Source of the DNA: Mycogone perniciosa
Taxonomy: Eukaryota; Ascomycota; Sordariomycetes; Hypocreales; Hypocreaceae
Reading direction: 5' to 3'
Length of the DNA stretch: 30,964 nucleotides
NCBI GenBank assembly: GCA_025331125.1
Contig: JAOALB010000278.1
Span: forward strand, 1 to 30,964
In this document: piece by piece, positions 21,612-30,964 of the stretch
Layout of the letters: each line of letters opens with the position of its first letter
Numbering within the stretch: the first letter of the stretch is position 1
The notes under the pieces: model-generated
What the model was told of the DNA's origin: nothing
The model's input: only the letters and a program-made list of their open reading frames with translations
Databases searched by the model: none
Made by a program: the position numbers and the translations under genes

Positions 21612-22466
21612 CCCGGCTTCAATAGCCAGATCCGGCCAAGAAGCCATCTGCTTATGGCATATAGCAGCGGCCAACGTCAGCTGGATCAACTATCACCATC
21701 CAGATCCGTCATAGATCTGGAGCCAGAGGTCGAGCCAACCTCCGATTGTGGCCACCAGTTCTCTTCAAGCTCTCTTTTATCACTTTATCTACATGTCTTT
21801 AAGCAGTCAACAGTAAGAGTTTTCTAGGTATACAATCCATACTCATACTCGCATGTTTTCAACTTCAACGTGATCGTGTGTGTTCTTCCTTCTACATAAT
21901 AGCTGTAAGCATTGTCAAGGACAGAATGACGCATTACTACATGAACTCATGATTAAGGTTCGGTCAAAACGGCCCGTAAAATGCGGGGTAGCCTATTGCC
22001 TCTTCTAACCGCCAAGAGTAATCTTGCAGATCATGGTAACCGGGTTGGACTAGGCTTGCTGGGACAACGTTGCTGAAATATTGGCCAATGAGTCGCCTTC
22101 CAATTCCCGTGCATCCGCCGTCTCGGCACGGACCAGACAGGAAAAGCAAACTCTCCAATGACATTCTCAATCCGACCGGCGTGACTTGGTGACTGGTAGC
22201 CTAATGAACTCCTGCATTGACTAGCAAAGCCTCATGCTTGTTCAGGCAGGTAGATCATTTGCTTAGTTCTACTAAGACAATACGACCTGTCTGATCACTG
22301 GGACCGTTTGGGTGATCCTTTGAATCGCATCAGTTGTGCACGGCCGTACCCCGGTCAATGGTGGGCTATATAATGGGAACTATGGTCGGCTCTGTATGCT
22401 GCTAGAATTAAATCGCAATCCATCAGAGAAGTCAGAAAGCGCATTGGTGAAGATCCTTGCCGCAAA
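21612..22466. other. Intergenic region upstream of the phospholipase gene
   Basis: 3' flank of the terpene cyclase and promoter of the phospholipase. Serine-, proline- and alanine-rich open frames just after 21611 are continuations in other frames and are not considered genes. A TATATAA box lies at 22367-22373. Confidence 0.45.
22367..22373 (+). promoter_or_regulatory. TATA box of the phospholipase A2 gene
   Basis: TATATAA lies 94-100 bp upstream of the ATG at 22467, in a GC-richer context (GGGCTATATAATGGG). Confidence 0.5.
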
Positions 22467-23088
22467 ATGAAGTTCGGCGCTCTTCTCGTTGCTTTCGCCC
22501 CGGCCGTCCTGGCCCTGCCTACTGCTGGCTCCAGTGAAGCCGGCCTGTCCAAACGTCAAGATATCAAGACAGTCACGGACCAACTGCTGTTCTCCACGAG
22601 CCTGTCCGACTTCGTGAGGCGCCGTAATGCCCAAGACCCGCGCACCCTGGACTGGACATCCGATGGCTGTACTTCAGCGCCTGACAACCCGTTTGGTTTC
22701 CCCTTTTTGCCGGCCTGCTACCGCCATGACTTCGGGTACCAGAACTACCGCATCCAAAGCCGCTTCAAACAGAGTGCGAAGCTCACTATTGACAACAAAT
22801 TCAGATCCGAGTGGGTGTTCCCCTTATTCTTTGGAATTTTCATAACTGACATGCTGGATCTGTAGTTTGTACTTCCAATGCGGATCAGTGACCGCTAAAC
22901 AGGCGTGTAATGCGTTGGCGGATGTCTACTATGCAGCCGTAAGAGCATTTGGTGGTGGTGATGCAACCCCTGGCAAGCGAGATCAATCACAAGAGGAGTT
23001 GATCGAGGAATATGCGGCCAAGTTGGAGATTTATCACCAGGCCGTAAAGGAGGCTCAAGAAAAGGGACTCTTGCCAACCCTGGAGTAA
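22467..23088 (+). CDS. Secreted fungal/prokaryotic-type phospholipase A2
   Basis: Two exons, 22467-22810 and 22866-23088, are joined in phase over a 55-nt intron (GTGGGT ... CTGAC ... TGTAG), giving 188 aa. A signal peptide (to about residue 17) and a short propeptide ending in the Kex2-type KR at 29-30 precede the mature enzyme. The catalytic region is DWTSDGCTSAPDNPFGFPF followed by PACYRHDFGYQNYR, with the His-Asp pair at H87-D88. Paired cysteines (C68, C84, C120, C129) fit the two-disulphide fungal PLA2 fold. The family hydrolyses the sn-2 ester of phospholipids, usually with calcium, and is secreted. The C-terminal tail is rich in Glu/Lys. The gene is convergent with the HET pseudogene, whose end is only 84 bp away. 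No lesion seen. Confidence 0.87.
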
Positions 23089-23172
23089 ATCTGCCTCAAG
23101 ATTCATCAGACAAGGGCTTCATTTTGGACATAGCTTTGTCGAGTTGTATATATCTTCTTCAAAGCCAGTTAT

Positions 23173-25961
23173 TTAGTCAACTAACCAAACCTGATTACTA
23201 GGCAGCGCCTGCATGATAACATCATGCGAAAAGATTTTGGGGATAAGCACCCACATAAACTCCTCCAAGTCGATGCCTATAGTGTTCTTCACAGTTTGCG
23301 ATAGCTCTGGTTGAGATCTCCAGGTCTCTGCCATGACTCCATTAAAACATTCTCTGACCCTGGCCAAACCGTCTTTCCAACTTTCGCTGTTGTGGCCCTC
23401 AATGGCGAGTAGGTCCTTGGTGCTTTGATCTAATGCAACCCGACTTGCAAGATCTTGGATTGTACCCATCATTTGACCCTCTTCGCTGTTCAGAGGGGAC
23501 ACGATTACTGTTCTTGTCCGGTGTACCCTCAATGCTGTTTCCAGGTCTACGGTCGACCGAGTCATCTTGTGGGGCTTTATTGTCGACATCCTCAATCTGA
23601 ACCATGCAGCATGAACATGTCTCATCAAACCCCAAACCCTTGTTAAAAAACAAAGCGCATTTCTCTGTGTCAATTTCGCTGCAGAGTGGATTATTTGCCG
23701 CTTTATCAAAAGCGCTCCTCTGTTCTTCCGTCCAACTTGAGAGCTTTTTGCTGCGATACCAATCAACAATTCGGTACCACAGGCCCGTTCTCTCGTTGTG
23801 CATGATGATCTGGTCCTCGCTGGGATTAATGGCACCAGGCCACGGATGCAGCGGTAACCCATCAAATCGAGGTCGGGGCACCAATCGACGTCCTGGAAAA
23901 ACAACCTTGAAACCCAGTGTTGTTGGAATGCCTTGGATGTCCTGGGTTGTGGCAAAACAAACAACCCGTTCGTCTAGCCCCAGGACAGGGTCTTTCACGG
24001 ATGAGACTAAAAGGGTCCTTGGGGCCCATCGCCAACCTGGTATGCTCAGTGGTTCATCCACGTAGAATATTAATCTTGCAGGAAGACCGTCGTTGGATTT
24101 GGCTAGCAGTTCCCACACCCGAGCCATCCTGCCCTCCGCATCTGGCGCAGCGGCGATGTACTTTGTGTCGAGAGACATGAGGGTAGAAATGCAAAGGGCT
24201 TCATCAGATGGGACAGAAACAGTACGGAAGTGTAGTGCGCGCTGGAGGCTAATCAGTGGCGGTTTTGGTACTAGAGATGCCGTTGATCCCTCCTCGTTGG
24301 CGAAAAAGTCCTTAAGCTCGTTGAACTAAATAATTGGTAAGTTTCCGGACTTGAGACGATTCACACATGACGCACTCAGTTCATGACATCTTGCCATAGG
24401 CGTAGATATCGTGAATCTTGAATGCCTGTCTTGAAGAGCTGAGTCAATAATGCTAGGCCATTCGCGGCCGCATCGGCAAATTGTATATACAGACTCCTAG
24501 CCAATGCACCCTCTGTCGTGTCATGGGCATAAGTTAGTTGAAAATAAACTATGGCAGCCTAGTTGATATTACCTTGAAGTGTCCATAATCTTCTCATCCA
24601 CGGTGACGATCCATACACGCGCAGTAGTAGTTCAGCCGGATGTGTGTCGTTGGAGTGAAACTCAGTCAGGGCAGCATCTAGCACCAGAACGTGAGATGCG
24701 TTTCTATACACATCCGCCATTCTCTCCAGAGAAATCACCTTGGTTTCAAGCTCTACCGGACAGTAGACCGTATCGATCTATATCTTGTACGATATGTAGC
24801 CCTCAGCTGTCTGTGTCTCAACTTGGTCTTGGAGTGTTGCAATGAGCCGAGCAATCTGTTGGATTTGGCACTTTGGGAGTGGGCTTTCGGTCGGATTTCC
24901 CAAGCCATTAGCCCAAACCTAGTAAAACAGGAAGTAAGAATTCAGGACAACTGAGTGCTCCTATATGTGTGAACTTACGTGAGACAAAGCCACGTATGGT
25001 GTACCCGGTTTGTAATATTCGACCGTTAATTTCAGATTTTCCGTATCACCGTAAGCTCCTTCCACAGATAGGATTGGGTAGGAATCGCTGGACTGAAGGA
25101 TGGATAACACTGCCATCTTGTCAATATTGATGTGAGTGCAATCGCAGTTGGCTGTCCGATGTGAAGGTCGATATGAATCGATATCTAGCTGAAATGTGGT
25201 GCAAATATGACGTCAACAATTCGAGTGGGTTTGGTTTCCATTCGCCTTTTTCAATTTTCCGACATAGTGCATCGTGTATAATCCTTGGAACTGTGACCTG
25301 ATCTTCTCGATTTCACTTGGGCACCATCCGTCTTGAAGCATTTGCATCGCCATGCTGCCCCCCTCTTTGAGATAATTTTGATGCCAGCTATAGCCAATAA
25401 TTGGAAGGTTGAATCTTGGATTCGATTGTGTGACTGCTGCAAACAGTCCAGTAGTAAAAAGCTCCCCGACAGCACAGATTGAGTACCGGATAGAGTCGTC
25501 CAGGTCAGAGATGGATATCAGCATTATATTAGCATAGTGAAGGCAGTCACGCAGATCTGTAAGTCTCCCCGTTTTCTTAGGTGCAACACTTATTCTAGAA
25601 CTGCGCACCCGATATTTTTCATGAAGCTGTTTAATCTCCTCCTCCGCCGCGGGCGAGTCAATGAGTCGGACACCAGACACGATCTCGTTTAAACTTAAAA
25701 ACTCAGACAATAAGTCGAGGAAGAGCCATGTTTGTATGAACGGCTGCAGCTCTTCCCTGGGTGTTGGGTACAGACTCTCCAGGTACGGCTCATCTGGCAC
25801 CTCCACATCCAGCAATCGGCGGAGACGTGGGGGGAGCCAACACACGTTTGCTTTCGAATCGGATATGTGCGGAATGGACCTCCGTCCCATTGTTCGTAGC
25901 AGACATAGGCTGTCTTGTGGGACGGGGCGGCCGGGGAGCTTGGCTCACAGAGCAGATCCAT
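23173..25961 (-). pseudogene. HET-domain (heterokaryon incompatibility-type) gene with stops and frameshifts
   Basis: Four HET-like coding segments are separated by three good introns: 24978-24919, 24572-24513 and 24375-24326 (60, 60 and 50 nt). Typical motifs in order are: N-terminal YVCYEQWDGGPFRTYP, then LYPTPREELQPFIQTWLF, the Cys/His pair region before the HET domain, YVALSHVWANGLGN, IDTVYCPVE, VYRNASHVLVLD, SSPWMRRLWTLQ, and a C-terminal ALHFRTVSVPSDEALC. The frame is broken by in-frame stops at 25213-25215 (TGA), 24778-24780 (TAG, where relatives have the Trp of FWIDT) and 24376-24378 (TGA at an exon end). Frame changes lie near the C6 run at 25829-25834 and near 23545-23565. Five independent lesions make sequencing error alone unlikely. 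Such proteins normally trigger incompatibility-type cell death. This copy should give at most truncated products. The start at 25961 is the best family match; 25890 is an alternative in the next frame. Confidence 0.8.
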
Positions 25962-27428
25962 CACAATCAGAAACGATTAGGAGCATCGAGTTTTGCTAGG
26001 AAGTGAAGAGCCCGTGGATTCACAGCAATTCAGGCAAAATATAGCCCTATGTAATAGTACAGCCGAAAAGGTTTACCAGCCACCTGACCTCAATATATAA
26101 GCATTGACCAATAGAAAGGTCAGCGACGTCGAAAGTTCAATCAAGCACATGACCACAGGAGACATCACGAAGCGAATGATTGACTTTTGGACGAAGTCAT
26201 CTCACAATTCGTTGGTTCCTGAACACATGCTTAGTGAGTACATTGCAATTCAAGGGTGTGTTGAGAACGAGGTACTCGGGTTAGTTTTTTTAGGGTTACT
26301 GTCACAATTGTCCACGTGGTGCACCGCATTGTGCTCAGTAATCTGGACACACAAAATGTCTCACACCCCTCTGATGTTGCCATACTTCCAGCGATTTGCC
26401 GAGTTGTGATCCCGAGGTTCTAGTCCTGAGGCCATTGTGAAACCGTGAGCCATGCAGACTCAAGATCGTAAATACCACTCGCATTTTTCCAAATCCCCGA
26501 AGATACTGCAGAGGTCAAATAGACTTATTGTCGCCGCGGAATTGCGCTGACTATATGGCGCGGAATTCTTCGTTTCACATTGCTCCGTACAATTAAGGAC
26601 TTGCCGTATTGAACATAAGTTTTATGCACCTAATAAGACTTCTTACTAACTCCTCTAAATTGTTTGGGATAGTGGTCGATTTCTTATCTCAAATAGGTAG
26701 GTATGGATATGTGACACACTCCATGGCAAATGCATCATATTGTGTACGAGCCGGGTACTAGTAGTAGGTTCTTTATCCTGGACGCCATATTAACCAGCAT
26801 ATACCATGTCGGGGAATGAACGCTAATACCTGTGGGTACCCTAACTGTCAGACTCGCGGCTCCGTAGTCTGTATTCTTTGCAGAATCGGGATTGACGCCA
26901 TTCCGCGCCTCGCGTCTGATGGATCTGATCCTAGGCGCCGTCTCCGAGACTAGGCTGTGATGACGCCAAACTCACAATCGACAAATCGGCAATCCATCTC
27001 GCACGGGTACCGACAGTTTATTGCCGCATCGTATTCGTGGCTAAAATGCAAAGTGATTGTGTTAGAACGTAAAAATGGGCTGCTGGTAGACATCTGTCAC
27101 ATTATGTATAATAAATCAGTGCATCATCAAGCCTTTTGGGTACCAGGTAGATAGGTCCACGCTTAGACGGAAGACTTTCTGGCGCAGAGAAGTGGGGTGT
27201 GGAGATACATATTAGGTATCACTAGAATTCGGATGCCATGTTGAAGCCGGAAGAGATATACTTTGAAGTCTGGACTATATACAAAAATTCCAGATGCAAG
27301 TTAAGTAACAATCAAGTGAAGAAGAAAATATGTAACCGAAGATGTCTGAAAAATATGTACTGAAGAAAGCGGCAAGGGCCCTTGAGAGCAGCTGCATGGC
27401 TTCTGTTTGCTCACGTTCGTGAATCTGC
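25962..27428. other. Intergenic region, no gene recognised
   Basis: A plus-strand open frame at 26104-26409 (101 aa) lacks any recognisable domain, and its composition looks like AT-rich non-coding DNA. No RNA gene, array or mobile element was recognised. Confidence 0.45.
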
Positions 27429-28395
27429 TTAATTGACAATACCGCAGCTGCCGGGGTTGTTATCGCAGTTACACTGGGATGGGGCATTTACCCAGCCAGT
27501 AAGACGGCGGTTGTTATCGACGCTCGTTAGTAGTCTGAAACGATCATGGCTTCACAGAAAGGCGGACTCACTTGGCAATATCACTGGCATAGCAGTGGGT
27601 GGCGATGCCGTTCTGCAGCTGGTTGGTCCTGGAAATGGAACCAGAATTGTAGATACGGGCCGCACGGTAAAAGGCAGAGACATCACCAGTGCCAGCTTGA
27701 TTGATGCAGTTAGCGAGGCCATCGCCATCGGAGGTCCCTGCAGTGCCCTCGCTAATCATTTGGTAGACGGTAGCTGAAGGGCAGGGGTTCTGGACGATGC
27801 CATTCTCGTTGCAGGTGGCAGCGCCGTTGTGATCCTGCATCAGGCCAGGGTTGCGCACACCAAAGTTGGTCGTCTGGACACGGACGCAGCCTTTTGACTC
27901 TTGCATAATAACAGCCAAGATGAACCGGTGATCAACACCAGTGGCGGCGGCAGCTCGCTGGATGCCGTCCCAGATGGCGCCCTATATTGTGGTTAGTCCC
28001 TTGAAGAGTGCCTACTCGCGGAGTTAGGAAGCAGGGCATACCACTTCAGGGCCGCTGTTATCAGGGAGGCCATTTAGGTTGCTGCAAGCGGCGAACATCT
28101 GGGGCTTGTAATTGTTGAACATGTTCTCAAACGAGACCCAGCGGCTCTTGGCAGGCCAGCCCTCGCCAGTACTGCCGCTGCCCCAGTACATGATATATTG
28201 GTCAAAACCATTACCAGCACCATCCTGGATGTTGCTATTGTCAAAACGAGCGAGGGCACTGTTGACGGTCTCGCCGGTAGCACGGTACTCAATTTTGACG
28301 CCAGCAGCCGGAAGCGCAGGAGTGGTCTTGGAAGGGTATGGAGCAGCCAAGGCGACGCCAAGTAGGAGAGAAGTGATAGCGATATGGCTGAACAT
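27429..28395 (-). CDS. Secreted lysozyme-like (SLT/goose-lysozyme-fold) protein
   Basis: Three exons: 28395-28042, 27981-27572 and about 27522-27429, roughly 285 aa. Intron 1 is 60 nt (GTATGC ... CTAAC ... ATAG). Intron 2 starts at 27571 (GTGAGT). Its acceptor is either 27523 (49 nt, but AG only a few bases after TACTAAC) or 27535 (37 nt); both keep the frame. A clear signal peptide (MFSHIAITSLLLGVALAAP) opens the protein. The core reads AAAATGVDHRFILAVIMQES, with E146 in the position of the catalytic Glu of soluble lytic transglycosylase-like lysozymes. NPGLMQDHNG, YRAARIYNSGS and CYASD follow. A cysteine-rich tail (QCNCDNNPGSC) ends it. The likely role is cleavage of bacterial peptidoglycan or of chitin-like polymers outside the cell; the substrate is inferred from the fold only. 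Confidence 0.62.
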
Positions 28396-30427
28396 TTTGA
28401 AGAGTTTGCTTGTACTTTAAGTACTTAGATACTGTTTGCAGAACTGAGGTGCTAAGAGCTGATAATAGAAGTGCCGATGAGTTGTTGATGATTCTGTGTC
28501 TTGAGATTGCAAGTGCTGCCCATTATATATCCACGAGGACCGCTATGACGATAGTATAGCTCTCCTTGGAGCTATTTCCCAACTTCCTATTGAAGGCAAA
28601 GAAGGAAGCGTAACGGAACTTCTGAGCTGAGTGCATCTCAACCCCTCATCACCTGCTCATAGAATATATGTTTGAACGTTGCAATCTTGAAGAAGCGCCG
28701 AAGTAGGGCAGGCATCCAGGTCCCCGCTGTATACTTCATTATCCGGTACCACATTACCGCAGCCATATTTACTACTCCCCAAGTGTTTGAGCATATCTAC
28801 TGCTAGGGCTGAAGAGTGTGGGTAAGGTGAACTTTGTAGAGATTGGGTTATCACTAATATTGTCAGCATCGTGTTTTGTCCTTGACGCTACGTAGTGAAT
28901 CAAAAGTTGCATGATCCTGACCATTTTGCCGTTTTGAGGAAGTGACTGACATGAGCTCACTTCAACCGATCTTTATACATGGCAGTTGAACTCAGGGTTC
29001 TCAGCCTTGGGTAGTCTTATTCGCCAGACTTGGATTCATCCTACGCAAAGAGGAATCCTCACGGGATTCACCTAGGTTTAGGACCAGTCCACCATGAGTG
29101 GCTTGACGATGAAGTCTACGGAATGGTTATCACATTTGTGCTGGATAGATGATGGAGATGACGGCCATGAATATGGCATAATCTAGACAAATGGACACTG
29201 ACATTAAATTAGCCCGGTTTCAATGTTGAAGAATATATGGAGTCTTATTAGTCCATAATCCGGGTACTTGTATGGCAAAATCGCGACTACGACTACATGC
29301 TGTCAGACTCTTAGTCCCGATCTGGCAGGTCCAGCCCTCTGAACTGCCTTATTTCAGGAAGAGCAACGTTTCATTGTATAAAAGACTGTAAATTTGTAGA
29401 ACAAATTAGGTAGGTAGGTCCAGCAAGACGGAGACCAAAGCTGGCATTTGTTAACTGAATTCTCCTGTCAACGCTTGAGGGTGCTGACAAACGATGAGCA
29501 GCGGCGAATACTTTCGGTTCCTGGCCTAGCGCAAGCTATTCGATTACATGCCACCACTTTCAGACATGATGAATGTTAGTAAAGGCCGAAGGGGTTTTCG
29601 GGAAAAGAGTCCAATGTAGGTATTCGTGTATTTTCATAATCAATAGTATCAAAATGCGAGACTTGGGAAGAGCCTATGATGACCTCATTGCACTAGGCTT
29701 CATGAGCACCCGTGTAAATGCCACTAAATATTGCCGCTTTCGTTAGTAGGTCAACAAGGTGCGGATAGTTTGCATTAAAATTCGACATCTAAGTTGAAGA
29801 GTAACCTACCTTTTGATTTTCCTACTGAAACACCTCGTGCATACCGCAAAGAAGATATTGAACCTAGGATTACCGCAGCGTGTTACTGCTGCTATCAACC
29901 GGCTCTAATATTGCCCAAGTCATTGGAGTCCCGCTAAGTCAACTATAGAATGTGGAAATGAAGTTGTTTTTCTAAGGTAATATGTTTGGAATATTTAAAT
30001 ATCTCACACTCTTTAAATATGGATGAATCATGAGCTACGAGATGACTGTAAAATAAATAAAAAATGCATAAAGAGTTTGATTGCATCGCCTTCCTTCTAG
30101 TCTCCGGCTCTAAGTAAACTTAATAGTTCCTAAGAAGTTCAGACCGAATTCCCTATAGTGAGAATTAATTGTTTATAGGGAAGCGGATACGCTACAGGCA
30201 GCAGTACTATAGCTGTAATCCATCTCAGTAATCTTTTATATGGCCAGTTCACAGTATCCGTTAAGTCGAAGTGGTTTTATAGGATAACTGAAGTATTTAA
30301 CTTGAATAGGTAAAGGGGAGGAATTTAAGGGTCTCTTGGCTAGACAATATAAAGGAATATAAAAGAAGGTTATAGGGCTTGTAATATAATTGGATAGTAA
30401 GGGATATAAAACTTTTTGCTTATTTTA
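28396..30427. other. Intergenic region with rising AT content toward the right end
   Basis: Promoter of the lysozyme-like gene at the left side, then about 1.9 kb without a recognisable gene. From about 29930 onward the sequence becomes very AT-rich and poor in open frames, consistent with degraded repeat DNA next to the LTR-like sequence. Confidence 0.45.
28523..28529 (-). promoter_or_regulatory. TATA box of the lysozyme-like gene
   Basis: TATATAA on the minus strand, about 128 bp upstream of the ATG at 28395. Confidence 0.45.
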
Positions 30428-30964
30428 TATCACGACCCGACCATGTCGAAGGCCAGGTCACGAGGATACGGGAGAATATCGGTTACACTAACCAATTATC
30501 CAGAAGTGATTACCACATTAAAGGTAATCACTTAAACGCTTACTACACTAAAAGGTATAATTATTTACTTAATTACCGCACTATTGCAGTAATTATAGTA
30601 ACGCTTACTGGGATACTAGTAATTATATAAAGATTTCCTTTATATATATACAATTAGCTTATTATTTGCTTAATATAATTACTTAAATAGTTATTAATAA
30701 ATTATATTTACTAGAACCGCCTATTTTATAGAATTGTAACTATATTACCTAACTTAGTATTTATCCCTGACCTCTCTGTCAATATAAACCTATAAATCTT
30801 GGTTTAACTGTTAAGAATTAACCCAGATTATTACACATTAACGACTCTTGTTTAAAAGGCCACTAAAAATCCTAAGCAATATCGCAAGTTGTGACGATCC
30901 GGGTTGATTCTCAAGGGATAAACCGAGGTTCGTGGGTTTATGTTGACAGAGAGGTCAGGGATGA
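30428..30964 (+). repeat. AT-rich LTR-like repeat, probably RIP-mutated
   Basis: It starts TATCACGACCCGACC and continues with GGAGAATATCGG, matching the repeat at the left window edge in inverted orientation. The left copy starts TGT where this copy has TAT, a G-to-A change. The following 500 nt is strongly AT-rich without open frames. It contains an 11-bp perfect inverted repeat (AAGTGATTACC at 30504-30514, GGTAATCACTT at 30523-30533). The element runs off the window, so its internal region and family cannot be named. Confidence 0.55.
30761..30964. repeat. Imperfect inverted repeat with transition-biased divergence
   Basis: Left arm about 30761-30843 and right arm about 30881-30964 share TGACCTCTCTGTCAA and its complement at the outer ends. 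The differences between arms are mostly C-to-T or G-to-A in the left arm (for example CCGGG against CTGGG, and ACCGAGG against ACCAAGA). About 37 nt of unrelated sequence separates the arms. The pattern fits RIP acting more heavily on one arm. Confidence 0.6.

Noticed and set aside
26104..26409. 101-aa open frame in the right intergenic region
   Set aside because: No domain, signal peptide, splice partner or compositional support.
1..30964. CRISPR arrays, rRNA genes, bacterial-type operons
   Set aside because: No regularly spaced repeats, rRNA-like sequence or ribosome-binding-site-led gene strings were seen; the window is plainly fungal.

Overview
The window looks like a gene-poor accessory stretch of a filamentous ascomycete chromosome, most likely from the Eurotiales (Aspergillus/Penicillium-like; this is an inference). 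The support is 50-78 nt introns with GT(A/G)NGN donors and CTAAC/CTGAC/CTTAC branch points, secreted proteins with Kex2-like KR sites, NACHT and HET-domain genes, hydrophobins, and LTR sequence that looks mutated by RIP (repeat-induced point mutation). I placed exons by reading splice signals and checking phase by hand. No alignment or database search was possible.

Layout: 1-73, the end of an LTR-like repeat. 74-2915, no gene seen. 2916-4240 (-), a type II membrane glycosyltransferase resembling family GT34. 5143-9977 (-), an intact five-exon NLR-type (STAND) protein, Goodbye-NACHT-TPR-like-acidic linker-zinc finger, about 1525 aa. 9978-12984, no convincing gene. 12985-13593 (-) and 14435-14834 (+), a divergent pair of small eight-cysteine hydrophobin-like genes. 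15885-16011 (-), an initiator tRNA-Met gene whose variable loop is interrupted by a 55-nt insertion that looks like a spliceosomal intron. 16459-18145 (+), an FAD/NAD(P)-dependent monooxygenase-like enzyme. 19989-21611 (+), a HAD-like/terpene-cyclase fusion of the fungal drimane synthase type. 22467-23088 (+), a secreted phospholipase A2. 23173-25961 (-), a nearly full-length but broken HET-domain gene. 27429-28395 (-), a secreted lysozyme-like (SLT fold) protein. 28396-30427, no gene. 30428-30964, AT-rich LTR-like DNA with an inverted repeat whose arms differ mainly by C-to-T/G-to-A changes.

The genes do not form an operon-like unit. The terpene cyclase and the FAD enzyme are on the same strand about 1.8 kb apart and could be a minimal terpenoid locus. 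The NLR, the decayed HET gene, the hydrophobins, the phospholipase and the lysozyme-like protein give the region a self/non-self and surface-interaction flavour. Intergenic DNA repeatedly carries short palindromic words related to GTACGGAGTAC and TACGAAGTACTTCGTA, which are absent from the recognised exons I read.

The most unusual object is the tRNA. Removing exactly 55 nt (GTAAGC at the 5' end, CTAAC near the 3' end, ATAG at the 3' end) restores a 72-nt initiator tRNA in which all four stems pair perfectly. A T7 Pol III terminator follows 13 nt downstream.
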